NCBI GenBank assembly: GCA_045866215.1
Contig: AP035880.1
Span: 1,426,001-1,490,000, forward strand
Reading direction: 5' to 3'
Length of the DNA: 64,000 bases
Origin: Croceivirga sp009797885
GTDB lineage: Bacteria; Bacteroidota; Bacteroidia; Flavobacteriales; Flavobacteriaceae
The notes beneath the pieces were generated by a model, which did not search any database, was not told the DNA's origin, and saw nothing but the letters and a program-made list of their open reading frames with translations. The translations under genes and the position numbers were made by a program. Below, piece after piece: positions 1 to 7,851 of the stretch (position 1 is the first letter of the stretch; each line of letters starts with the position of its first letter).

Positions 1-10
1 TTTCGTATGT

Positions 11-54
11 TTAGGACAAGTTTACTAAAAAAATAGGAGTTAGGACAAGTTTAC
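11..54 (+). promoter_or_regulatory. 15-bp direct repeat in front of the TetR gene, candidate autoregulatory operator
   Basis: The 15-mer TTAGGACAAGTTTAC occurs at 11-25 and again, identical, at 40-54, a period of 29 bp. The second copy ends two bases before the ATG at 57. TetR repressors commonly bind next to their own start, so an autoregulatory site is a fair inference. TetR operators are usually palindromic, which this is not, so a promoter duplication is an alternative. Confidence 0.45.
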
Positions 55-56
55 CA

Positions 57-686
57 ATGAATGAAACAAAAAGGAAAATACTATCGGCTTCAAGGGTCTT
101 GTTTAATGAAAAAGGGTTTAGTCATGTCACCATTAGAATGATTGCCTTGGAACTGCATATGAGTTCTGGAAACCTGAATTATCATTTCAAAAAAAGGGAA
201 GATATTTTGGAAGCACTGTATTTTGAGATGGTCCAAGTTTTTGACACTAGATTGCAGCAATTGGGTACCAAGGAAATTGAACTGGAAACTGTAAAAAAAG
301 ATGTAGTATCAAGTTTAAAACGAATGATTGCGTATCGTTTTTTTTGGACCGATTTGTATAACCTACTCAGGTTGAGTCAAAAGATAAAATCCCATTTTCA
401 AAAAGTTCATGATGAACGTTACAAGGGCTATGACTTTTTGTTTAAGCATCTCATTAACAAAGGAATCATGCAAGATTTTCAGTTTAAGAATGAATGTGAT
501 TTCCTAATCGAAAGGATGATAGGTTTTTGTGATACATGGCTTTACAATTCTTTTATCTATGATTTGGAAATTAACAAAGACTATATTGAATCCCAGGCCG
601 ATAATCTATTGGGAATGTTATATCCCTATTTAACGGACTTGGGCAAAAACCAGTACAGGGAACTATTTCCCAAGTACTTTGGGTAA
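57..686 (+). CDS. TetR/AcrR family transcriptional regulator
   Basis: A 209-residue protein with an N-terminal TetR DNA-binding helix-turn-helix at about residues 5-55; the recognition region reads VTIRMIALELHMSSGNLNYH followed by FKKREDIL, the typical TetR signature. The remaining ~150 residues are helical and would form the ligand/dimer domain, which gives no clue to the ligand. The ATG at 57 directly follows a repeated 15-mer that may be its operator. The next gene, an iron-uptake receptor, starts 310 bp away on the same strand behind its own promoter, so the two are probably separate transcription units. The target is unknown. Confidence 0.85.
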   Translation: MNETKRKILSASRVLFNEKGFSHVTIRMIALELHMSSGNLNYHFKKREDILEALYFEMVQVFDTRLQQLGTKEIELETVKKDVVSSLKRMIAYRFFWTDLYNLLRLSQKIKSHFQKVHDERYKGYDFLFKHLINKGIMQDFQFKNECDFLIERMIGFCDTWLYNSFIYDLEINKDYIESQADNLLGMLYPYLTDLGKNQYRELFPKYFG

Positions 687-927
687 CGTAAAAACCATTA
701 CTGAACGATACCATCATCATTTTTCAGCACATAGCTAAGGAAATCCCTAATACCAACATTTTAAAATACTAAAATCCCATCATTTATCATTCTTGGCAAC
801 ACCTGTCAATCCCCCTCCAAACCCGTATCCCCTGGCGAAACGATAAAACCAATTTCATTTTTTGTGCAGCACGTTTGATGTCCTGGTTTGGCTAAACGTT
901 AAATCTTAAAATTTCCTAAAATTTTAC

Positions 928-958
928 TTGGACAATTACTGTCCAGCATCTAAGTTTG
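928..958 (+). promoter_or_regulatory. Bacteroidota-type promoter of the iron-uptake operon with a palindrome between -33 and -7
   Basis: TTG at 928-930, 20 nt spacer, then TAAGTTTG at 951-958, a match to the TAnnTTTG -7 consensus of Bacteroidota. A perfect inverted repeat, TGGACA-N5-TGTCCA (929-945), covers the -33 element and part of the spacer, a position suited to a repressor. The rest of the 687-996 intergenic stretch shows nothing recognisable. Confidence 0.6.
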
Positions 959-965
959 TCTTTAT

Positions 966-982
966 TTTAGAATTAGTCTAAA
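966..982 (+). promoter_or_regulatory. Palindrome at the expected transcription start, candidate iron-repressor site
   Basis: TTTAGA-N5-TCTAAA, a 17-bp inverted repeat with 6-bp arms just after the -7 box (951-958), so overlapping the expected start site. Position and the iron-uptake operon downstream suggest an iron-responsive repressor (Fur or DtxR/IdeR type); which one cannot be told from sequence. Confidence 0.45.
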
Positions 983-996
983 TAATAATAGGCGGC

Positions 997-3369
997 ATGA
1001 AAAACGCACTTACGGTATTTTTTTTGATAATACTGACCAATTTTGCGGCGGGTCAAACCAAGGTATCAGGAACGGTTTTAGACACTGGGGGGACACCGCT
1101 ACTAGGAGCAACAATACAGTTGCGAGGTACACAGATTGGGGTAATCGCCGATGAAAATGGTTTTTTTGAACTCAACAACCTTAAATCCGGAAACTACGAG
1201 CTTATCGTCTCTTCATTGGGCTATCAAACGCGGTCGGTGCCATTGGACATCTCCAGAAATCAATCCCTATCCCTGGAAATAAAATTGACCGAAAGCAGTC
1301 AAGAATTGAATGAAGTTGTCGTGAAGGGCAAATCCAATGCGCAGCGAAAACGCGAAGAACCCATAAAAATAGAGGTCATCGGTGTATCTAAAATATTGGA
1401 ACAAGCCACAAGTGTGCCGGAAATGATCAACCAAACCTCTGGGGTGAAGGTGCGGCAATCTTCTGGAATCGGCAGTAATACCACCATCAACATCAACGGC
1501 CTTCAAGGCAATGCGGTTCGTTTTTTCAGGGACGGTGTTCCCATTGATTATCTGGGGCGTGCATTCAACATTGGATTGGTACCTACCGGGAGTATTCAAA
1601 ACCTTGAGATTTACAAGGGGGTGCTTCCCGTGGAGTTGGGTGCGGACGCTCTCGGGGGAGCAATAAACCTGGTATCAAGGCGCAAGGACAAGGAGTATTT
1701 GGACCTTTCGTATGAGGCAGGATCTTTTAATACACACATTATCAATTTAGGAGCCAATGTTATCATACCAAACACTAAAATTCACGTGGGGGTCAATAGC
1801 TACTATACCGGTTCGGACAACGACTATGAATTTGAATTGGAAACTGCTATTAATGGGGTTACCGATGTTTTTACTGTAAACCGCTTCCACGATGGCATCG
1901 CGGCTACTTTTTTCGAAGTGAATGCCGGTGTACACCAAACCAAGTTTGCAGATGTGCTGGATTTCAGTTTTGGTTATTTCACCCTGGATAATGAGGTACA
2001 GAACGGTATTAGCATTGACCAGCCGCTTGGAGAGGTCACGGAAGAGGAAATCAATAGAATCTTCAGTGTAAGCTATAAGAAAAACATACTGCCCAATTGG
2101 AACCTGGACATTTTTGGAGCACTGAGCAAAGTGGATAGCAAAGAACAGGATTTGGCCACCAATCGGTACGAGTGGGATGGGGACGTACAACGCGATTTCA
2201 ATGGTAACCCCATCATTACCCCGGGCGGAGAGTTCGTACGGCGTGACCAAAGAATAGAAGAGGAGTCCAAAGTCGCCCGTGTGTTTACCCGATATGATGT
2301 GAACGATGCCATACGAATTAACTTGAGCTCCACCTACAACAGCTTTGATCGTGTGGGCTCCGACCCCTTTCAGATACCCAATGTAGTAACAGGTATCCAA
2401 CCGATTACCATTCCCTCTACCTATACCAAGATTGTATCGGGACTGGGTGTAGGGCTATCATTTTTTGAGGGTAAGCTCCAAAGTGAATCATTTGTCAAAA
2501 ACTACTATCTGGAAGCCGAGGCCGCAAGCTTGAACTTCAGTGATAATTTGACCCAGGACTTGTTCTTTAGGGATTTTGGTTGGGGGCAGTCCTTTAAGTA
2601 TGCTTTTGACGATGATACCTATGTTCGGATTTCATTTGAGGACGCCATAAGGATTCCCGATGCTGAGGAATACGTTGGGGATAACCTCTTTGTACAACCC
2701 AATCTGGAGTTGTTGCCAGAACGCAGTGAAAATTTGAACGTTGGTTTTGCTTCCAATCTCAATGCAACAAAAACATTGTTTACAGAGGTAAATGTATTCT
2801 ACAGAAACAACAAGGATTTTATCCAACTTGTTCCCTTGAACCTGATCACCAGTGAATACCAAAATACGGACAGGCAGGAGGTCATAGGTGTTGAGGGTAA
2901 TCTACGGATAAACATTGGTGAAAATTCTTCGATACGTGGCGCTGTTACCTTTCAAGATTTGAGAACAAGGGAGTCGGTTTTAAATCCAAATCTGATTGAT
3001 GCACGAACGCCCAATATTCCGTATTACTTCACCAATTTATCGGCCAATAAGGAATTTATGGCCCCTTTTGGATGGGAAAATGCCAAACTCAATCTTTATG
3101 GCAATTATCTGTACACCGAGCAGTATTTGGTAAGACCGGTAAATAGGGAGTTGGAACCCGATTTGTTTGGCAGTGTTCCAAATAACATTAGGGATTTTGT
3201 AATCCCCTCCCAGCATCAGGTGAACATGGGCCTTACCTGCACTTTTAACGATTGGCCCGTGAGTCTCAATTTTGAGGCGATCAATGTACTGGACAATGTC
3301 CTCTTCGATGACTTTAGAATACCCAAACCGCTAAGAAATTATCGGTTTAAAATGACCTATAGATTGTAA
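997..3369 (+). CDS. TonB-dependent outer membrane receptor, XusA-like siderophore/iron uptake
   Basis: A 790-residue outer-membrane receptor. Residues 1-19 are a Sec signal peptide; about 22-105 form a carboxypeptidase-D-like regulatory domain (TGGTPLLGATIQLRGT, ADENGFFEL), common in Bacteroidota receptors; about 115-230 form the plug (SVPEMINQTSGVKVRQ, INGLQGNAVRFFRDGVPID, LGADALGGAINLVSRR); the rest is the beta-barrel, ending FKMTYRL with the usual C-terminal aromatic pattern. It is translationally close (10 nt) to a lipoprotein and then a PepSY membrane protein. That order, receptor, DUF4374-like lipoprotein, PepSY protein, matches the XusABC xenosiderophore system of Bacteroides thetaiotaomicron. 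The substrate is inferred from context only. Confidence 0.85.
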   Translation: MKNALTVFFLIILTNFAAGQTKVSGTVLDTGGTPLLGATIQLRGTQIGVIADENGFFELNNLKSGNYELIVSSLGYQTRSVPLDISRNQSLSLEIKLTESSQELNEVVVKGKSNAQRKREEPIKIEVIGVSKILEQATSVPEMINQTSGVKVRQSSGIGSNTTININGLQGNAVRFFRDGVPIDYLGRAFNIGLVPTGSIQNLEIYKGVLPVELGADALGGAINLVSRRKDKEYLDLSYEAGSFNTHIINLGANVIIPNTKIHVGVNSYYTGSDNDYEFELETAINGVTDVFTVNRFHDGIAATFFEVNAGVHQTKFADVLDFSFGYFTLDNEVQNGISIDQPLGEVTEEEINRIFSVSYKKNILPNWNLDIFGALSKVDSKEQDLATNRYEWDGDVQRDFNGNPIITPGGEFVRRDQRIEEESKVARVFTRYDVNDAIRINLSSTYNSFDRVGSDPFQIPNVVTGIQPITIPSTYTKIVSGLGVGLSFFEGKLQSESFVKNYYLEAEAASLNFSDNLTQDLFFRDFGWGQSFKYAFDDDTYVRISFEDAIRIPDAEEYVGDNLFVQPNLELLPERSENLNVGFASNLNATKTLFTEVNVFYRNNKDFIQLVPLNLITSEYQNTDRQEVIGVEGNLRINIGENSSIRGAVTFQDLRTRESVLNPNLIDARTPNIPYYFTNLSANKEFMAPFGWENAKLNLYGNYLYTEQYLVRPVNRELEPDLFGSVPNNIRDFVIPSQHQVNMGLTCTFNDWPVSLNFEAINVLDNVLFDDFRIPKPLRNYRFKMTYRL

Positions 3370-3379
3370 AAACGTTGTT

Positions 3380-4630
3380 ATGAAAAGAATAGGAATATTT
3401 TCAATGCTCTTGCTATTCACTTTCTCCTGTGAAACCACTTTTGAATCCAGTGGCGTGGGCGTGGAAAGGGATACCTCCACTTTTGCCATTTATGTTACGA
3501 CAAACAGACAGGATGGCAGCGGGTTTTTAGTACCTTTTGATGGCTTGCCCTCCGGGGAAATTGATGTCTCCCAAAATTTTGATAACGGCATATTGTTAAA
3601 CAATACCCGTCAGGCAGGAACGGGTTTTGATGGCGCTGTCTATCACCCCACCAATCCTTTGGGTGCTCCAGGTGTCCAAAGACTATTGTTGGATGCGGAC
3701 GGACGCTTTGTTGAAGATGGCTTTATTGGTATAGGAAATTTATCCTTGGGCGGTGGACAAATTTTCGGCTTTGCAACATCGACCAAGGGATATTATACGG
3801 ACCATAGTCTGAGTCAAACCGCCGTACAGATTTTCAATCCCAAAACCATGGAAAGGCTGGGAGAAGTGGATTGTTCCCAGGCGATAAACGCGATTCGGGA
3901 AAACATTGAAAATGCAGATAGGATTGAATCTACCAGTATTGGTGGTTTTATGGTGGAACGCGATGGTAAGTTCTTTACCGAACTGTTTTTTAATGATGAA
4001 AATAATTTTCAGGTGGACGATAAGACCTACGTAATAGTTATTGATGTAGCAACCGATACCGTTGAGAATATTGCCATTTGGGACGATCACTTAAAAATCG
4101 GATACTTTTCCTTTTTAAATACCAATTATGTAAACATCGATGAACAGGGCGATCTCTACCTGGGCACCTTCATTGGTAATTTCATAGACCCGGAAGGGCC
4201 CAACTTTAGGGTGCTCCGTATAAGAAAAGGACAAACGGATTTTGACAGGACCTGGGACCTCAATGGACAACGGGGCGACTTTCCCAATGGGGAAACCTTT
4301 GCCCTTGGGGGTGCTGTACTAAATGGAAAAATGTATGTAAAGATGATGGCAATTCCTGTTGATGCGTCCTTTGCGGCATTGAGTGAAAAGGAATATTATG
4401 CCTACGTCATCGATCTGGACACCAGAAATGCTACCAAGATCGATGATATTCCCGTGGGCTATTGGAGAAGTATCCACGGTCCGGAGCTATATGGGGGGAA
4501 ACCCTATTTCGTTGTGGAGAATGACGATGTTGGTAGGGCCTATTATTATTCCTACGATGTGGAGTCGGGGACTTCCCAATTGGAAATAACCATTATAGGG
4601 GGGCAACCCCAGAACATTGTTGAGTTTTAA
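3380..4630 (+). CDS. DUF4374-like surface lipoprotein, XusB-like siderophore-binding candidate
   Basis: A 416-residue lipoprotein: hydrophobic N-terminus then FTFSC, a lipobox with the acylated Cys at residue 17. The body has repeating beta-rich units (for example YVTTNRQDGSG, IFGFATSTKGYYTD, YVNIDEQGDLYLG, YVKMMAIPVD) that fit a beta-propeller. I assign it to the DUF4374 family mainly from its place between a TonB receptor and a PepSY protein and from propeller-like repeats; the family match is not certain. In Bacteroides, XusB of this family binds catecholate siderophores outside the cell and passes them to XusA. If the assignment is wrong, it is still a lipoprotein partner of the receptor. 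Confidence 0.65.
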   Translation: MKRIGIFSMLLLFTFSCETTFESSGVGVERDTSTFAIYVTTNRQDGSGFLVPFDGLPSGEIDVSQNFDNGILLNNTRQAGTGFDGAVYHPTNPLGAPGVQRLLLDADGRFVEDGFIGIGNLSLGGGQIFGFATSTKGYYTDHSLSQTAVQIFNPKTMERLGEVDCSQAINAIRENIENADRIESTSIGGFMVERDGKFFTELFFNDENNFQVDDKTYVIVIDVATDTVENIAIWDDHLKIGYFSFLNTNYVNIDEQGDLYLGTFIGNFIDPEGPNFRVLRIRKGQTDFDRTWDLNGQRGDFPNGETFALGGAVLNGKMYVKMMAIPVDASFAALSEKEYYAYVIDLDTRNATKIDDIPVGYWRSIHGPELYGGKPYFVVENDDVGRAYYYSYDVESGTSQLEITIIGGQPQNIVEF

Positions 4631-4663
4631 TATCCAATGCTAAGATTGTCCAATTTAAATTGA

Positions 4664-5827
4664 ATGGCGATGAAGACAAAAAAAGTTGTTCGTAACATAC
4701 ATCTTTGGCTAGGCCTGAGCTCGGGCCTGGTGGTCTGCTTACTTTGTATTTCAGGTGCGGCCTTCGTCTTTGCCGAAGAATTTATGCATGCCTACAACAA
4801 GGACAAACTTCATGCATCAAGTGTTGAAGGCGAAAGAATGCCCATCGATTCCCTGGTGTCCAATTACAAGAAAGCATTTCCTGAGGAAGTATATTTTTGG
4901 ATCAACACCTATAATGACAAGACCCGCTCGTTTGATGTCGTCAGTGGAATACCTTCCGGCGATGGTCCAGAGGACATCAAATTAAAGATTACCTTCCTGG
5001 ACCCCTATACCGGTCATATCATTGGCGAGGATAAATTTTCTGCCAATGCGGCTTTTATCGTGGCACATTTTCATTCACAATTGCTTTTGGGCAATGCAGG
5101 CCTCTGGATAATTCGTGTTGCGTCCTTGATATTTTTGGCAGAATTGCTATTCGGATTGATCCTGTGGTGGCCACGAAGCAAGAATGAGTCCAGGTCGGCC
5201 TTTAGACCCAAATATCCCGCGTCAAAAAAACGGATGAACCACGATTTTCACCGTGTCTATGGGTTCTATGCCTGTTGGCTCCTGTTGATCAGTGTCACCA
5301 CCGGACTGGTCATGTCCTTTGATTGGGTCGAAAAGCCTGTGGTAGCCCTATTTGGAGGCAGTCCTGAATTGGTTGGGCAAAATCCCCCAATGGCAGATGT
5401 AAAGGAAGGCCAAGAGTTCAAAAGTCAACAATTTGTTTTTGAGCAGTTTGAAAAGACCTATCCAAAAGGCTATAAATTGACCCTGATGGCCATTCGACCG
5501 GGCATGGAAAACAACCAGTTCATTCTTTTGGATCGGGATGACCGTTTTTTGCATCTCTATGGGGACAACCAGATTGTAGACCGATATACGGGGAAACAAT
5601 TGGACAAACCTTTGGTGGAAGCATTTGAAAAAAACCAGGATATCCTTGAGGCCAACCTGGACATTCATATGGGTACCGTTGGCGGGTGGCCCACCCAGGT
5701 TCTTGCGTTTATGGTCGGTTTGTTCGGGGCAAGCCTACCGATTACGGGGTTTTTTATATGGCGGGGGAGGAAAAAGGGTACTACAGCAAGTAGAAAATCC
5801 AAGGAAAAGGCCTTGTCACCTTCTTGA
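4664..5827 (+). CDS. PepSY-associated transmembrane protein, XusC-like, possible ferric-siderophore reductase
   Basis: A 387-residue inner-membrane protein of the PepSY_TM family. Helices are visible at about residues 11-35 (LWLGLSSGLVVCLLCISGAA), 135-165, 195-220 and 345-370. Histidines in or beside the helices (NIHLWLGL, VAHFHSQLLLG, DFHRVYGFYACW, NLDIHMGTVGG) are the heme or metal ligands expected in this family, some members of which reduce imported ferric siderophores. It is the last gene of the receptor-lipoprotein-PepSY operon, 33 nt after the lipoprotein. ATG codons at 4664 and 4670 are both possible starts. Confidence 0.8.
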   Translation: MAMKTKKVVRNIHLWLGLSSGLVVCLLCISGAAFVFAEEFMHAYNKDKLHASSVEGERMPIDSLVSNYKKAFPEEVYFWINTYNDKTRSFDVVSGIPSGDGPEDIKLKITFLDPYTGHIIGEDKFSANAAFIVAHFHSQLLLGNAGLWIIRVASLIFLAELLFGLILWWPRSKNESRSAFRPKYPASKKRMNHDFHRVYGFYACWLLLISVTTGLVMSFDWVEKPVVALFGGSPELVGQNPPMADVKEGQEFKSQQFVFEQFEKTYPKGYKLTLMAIRPGMENNQFILLDRDDRFLHLYGDNQIVDRYTGKQLDKPLVEAFEKNQDILEANLDIHMGTVGGWPTQVLAFMVGLFGASLPITGFFIWRGRKKGTTASRKSKEKALSPS

Positions 5828-6047
5828 TCAAAAGATTGGGTTTGGTTTGGTTTGTTTTGAGTTGGTGTTAAAAATATAAGACTGGCCTCTCTTTTTTGAA
5901 TTTTCCGGCAAAGTTTTATAAAACCAAGGTTTTTCGAGACTCCTTAAAACCGATTTTTGAACCTATCTATAATTCTAAAGTTCAAACAAAAGCAATTGTG
6001 CTGGATTGATAGTGTTATGAAAAAAGATAATAATGTCGTATCCAAAC

Positions 6048-6078
6048 AAAAAAAGCCACTCTTTTCAAGTGGCTTTTT
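6048..6078 (-). terminator. Rho-independent terminator after tRNA-Leu
   Basis: AAAAAGCCACT (6050-6060), 7-nt loop, AGTGGCTTTTT (6068-6078): a perfect 11-bp stem whose flanks give a U-tract in both directions. It sits 26 nt beyond the 3' end of the tRNA on the minus strand. It could also stop read-through from the iron-uptake operon. Between 5828 and 6047 nothing else is seen apart from a short TTGG-rich stretch. Confidence 0.85.
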
Positions 6079-6103
6079 ACTGTTCCATTAAGAAGTGTTT
6101 CTG

Positions 6104-6185
6104 TGCGGCTGAAGGGAGTCGAACCCCCACGCCTCTCGGCACTTGATCCTAAGTCAAGCATGTCTACCAATTCCATCACAGCCGC
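6104..6185 (-). tRNA. tRNA-Leu (anticodon UAG)
   Basis: Read on the minus strand the gene begins GCGGCTG (6185-6179) and its 3' acceptor half CAGCCGC pairs with it (6111-6105), with discriminator A at 6104. The D-arm contains TGGTAGACATGC, the anticodon stem is CTTGA/TCAAG around the loop CTTAGGA, giving anticodon TAG. A long variable arm (TGCCGAGAGGCGT) marks it as class II, as expected for tRNA-Leu, and the T-arm has TTCGACT. CCA is not encoded. It decodes CUA. Confidence 0.97.
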
Positions 6186-6209
6186 ATGGCCCAAAATGAA
6201 TCGGGGCTG

Positions 6210-6217
6210 CAAATATA
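6210..6217 (-). promoter_or_regulatory. -7 promoter box of the tRNA-Leu gene
   Basis: TATATTTG on the minus strand, an exact TAnnTTTG match, 25 nt upstream of the mature tRNA 5' end. No clear -33 TTTG is found at the usual distance. Confidence 0.55.
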
Positions 6218-6289
6218 ATTCAATTTTTCAATTGATACGGTTGGTCGTTTTAAAAACTTCTTTTTAGTACTTTTAGTATTCGAGACATT

Positions 6290-7687
6290 ATGTACATGGA
6301 AGAAATCAACAACTACATTCAACAACACAAAGACCGATTTGTAAACGAACTTATTGACCTGTTAAAACTCCCCTCCATTAGTGCGGACAGCGCATTTTCC
6401 CAGGACGTTATTGAAACCGCCAAAGCCGTGGAGCAGGCGTTGAAACAAGCAGGCTGCGACCATACCGAAATCTGTGAGACCAAAGGTTATCCAGTGGTGT
6501 ATGGTGAGAAACTAATTGATCCAAACCTACCCACGGTGCTGGTGTATGGACATTATGATGTACAACCCCCAGATCCCATGGAACTCTGGGAATCTCCACC
6601 TTTTGAGCCGGTCATCAAGGAAACGTCCCAGCACCCGGATGGGGCCATATTTGCCCGTGGTGCCTGTGATGACAAAGGTCAAATGTACATGCACGTAAAG
6701 GCATTGGAGTTTATGGTGGCCAACGACCAACTGCCGTGCAATGTAAAATTTATGATCGAAGGGGAAGAGGAAGTGGGCAGCGATAGTTTGGCCGACTTTC
6801 TGGAAGGACATAAGGACAAATTGAAAAATGACATCATCCTCATTTCCGATACGGGGATGATGGCCAATGACGTACCATCCATCACCACGGGACTACGGGG
6901 TTTGAGCTATGTAGAGGTGGAAGTAACGGGACCCAATAGGGATCTGCATTCCGGTATTTACGGTGGGGCCGTACCAAATCCTATTAACGTGCTGTCCAAA
7001 ATGATTGCCTCATTGCATGATGAAAACAACCATATCACCATTCCTGGTTTTTATGACAAGGTTGAAAAAGTCTCAGACGAAGAACGTGCCGAAATGGCCA
7101 AAGCGCCTTTTAGCATAGAGGAATACAAAAAGGCCCTGGATATCAATGATGTTTATGGAGAAAAGGGCTATACCACTCCCGAGCGTTACAGCATTCGACC
7201 CACATTGGATGTAAACGGCATTTGGGGTGGCTATACGGGCGAAGGCGCCAAAACGGTCATAGCCAGTAAGGCCTATGCCAAAATTTCCATGCGACTGGTC
7301 CCCCATCAAGATCCTGATGAAATTACGGACTTGTTTGCCAAACATTTTGAATCCATTGCCCCTAAGGGGGTCAAGGTAAAAGTAGCGCCCCATCATGGGG
7401 GACTGCCCTATGTGACCAATATAGACAGTACAGGCTACAAGGCAGCTGCAAAGGCTTATGAGACCACTTTTGGGCAAACGCCGATTCCCGAACGCACTGG
7501 GGGAAGTATCCCCATTGTCGCCCTTTTTGAACAGGTGTTGGGCAGTAAAACCATTTTAATGGGCTTTGGGTTGGACAGTGATGCCATCCATTCCCCCAAT
7601 GAGCATTTTGGTATTTGGAATTATCTAAAAGGGATAGAAACCATACCCTATTTCTACAAGTACTATACAGAGCTTTCAAAAGGGTAA
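6290..7687 (+). CDS. M20 family zinc dipeptidase
   Basis: A 465-residue cytosolic metallopeptidase of family M20 (ArgE/DapE/CNDP group). Metal-site motifs are clear: YGHYDVQPPDP with His88 and Asp90, RGACDDKGQ with the bridging Asp near 127, the catalytic and ligand glutamates in EGEEEVGS near 160-165, SDTGM, and a C-terminal HSPNEHF with the last ligand His. The lid/dimer domain starts near DLHSGIYGGAVPNP. Length fits the family. No signal peptide, so it probably cleaves imported di- or tripeptides. ATG codons at 6290 and 6296 are both possible. It stands alone and faces the next gene, with a hairpin repeat between. Confidence 0.9.
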   Translation: MYMEEINNYIQQHKDRFVNELIDLLKLPSISADSAFSQDVIETAKAVEQALKQAGCDHTEICETKGYPVVYGEKLIDPNLPTVLVYGHYDVQPPDPMELWESPPFEPVIKETSQHPDGAIFARGACDDKGQMYMHVKALEFMVANDQLPCNVKFMIEGEEEVGSDSLADFLEGHKDKLKNDIILISDTGMMANDVPSITTGLRGLSYVEVEVTGPNRDLHSGIYGGAVPNPINVLSKMIASLHDENNHITIPGFYDKVEKVSDEERAEMAKAPFSIEEYKKALDINDVYGEKGYTTPERYSIRPTLDVNGIWGGYTGEGAKTVIASKAYAKISMRLVPHQDPDEITDLFAKHFESIAPKGVKVKVAPHHGGLPYVTNIDSTGYKAAAKAYETTFGQTPIPERTGGSIPIVALFEQVLGSKTILMGFGLDSDAIHSPNEHFGIWNYLKGIETIPYFYKYYTELSKG

Positions 7688-7692
7688 AACAT

Positions 7693-7833
7693 AAAAAGAG
7701 GCTGTCTAAAAAGTCTGTATTATTGTCATTTCGAGCGCAGTCGAGAAAATTAAACCTCGGAATATCAATGCATTTCGACTGCGCTCAATGTGACATTTTT
7801 GTGTTATTGCTATTTTTTAGACAGCCTCTTTTT
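7693..7833. repeat. 141-bp nested inverted repeat (REP/MITE-like hairpin) between convergent genes
   Basis: Perfect 20-bp outer arms, 7693-7712 (AAAAAGAGGCTGTCTAAAAA) and 7814-7833, enclose inner arms GAGCGCAGTCG (7733-7743) and CGACTGCGCTC (7776-7786), flanked by TGTCATTTC and its partial complement. The TCATTTCGAGCGCAGTCGAG core is a repeat seen widely in flavobacterial genomes. The whole folds into one long hairpin with T-runs at either end, so besides being a dispersed non-autonomous element it can serve as a two-way terminator for the M20 peptidase and the flavoprotein genes that face each other here. Confidence 0.85.
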
Positions 7834-7851
7834 GGCACAATCAACTACAAA

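Noticed and set aside
1747..2400. Long antisense reading frame (217 codons) inside the TonB receptor
   Set aside because: No recognisable domain, and its composition is that expected of a shadow of the receptor gene.
5840..5880. TTGG/TTTG-rich stretch after the PepSY gene
   Set aside because: Simple low-complexity sequence without repeat periodicity or structure.
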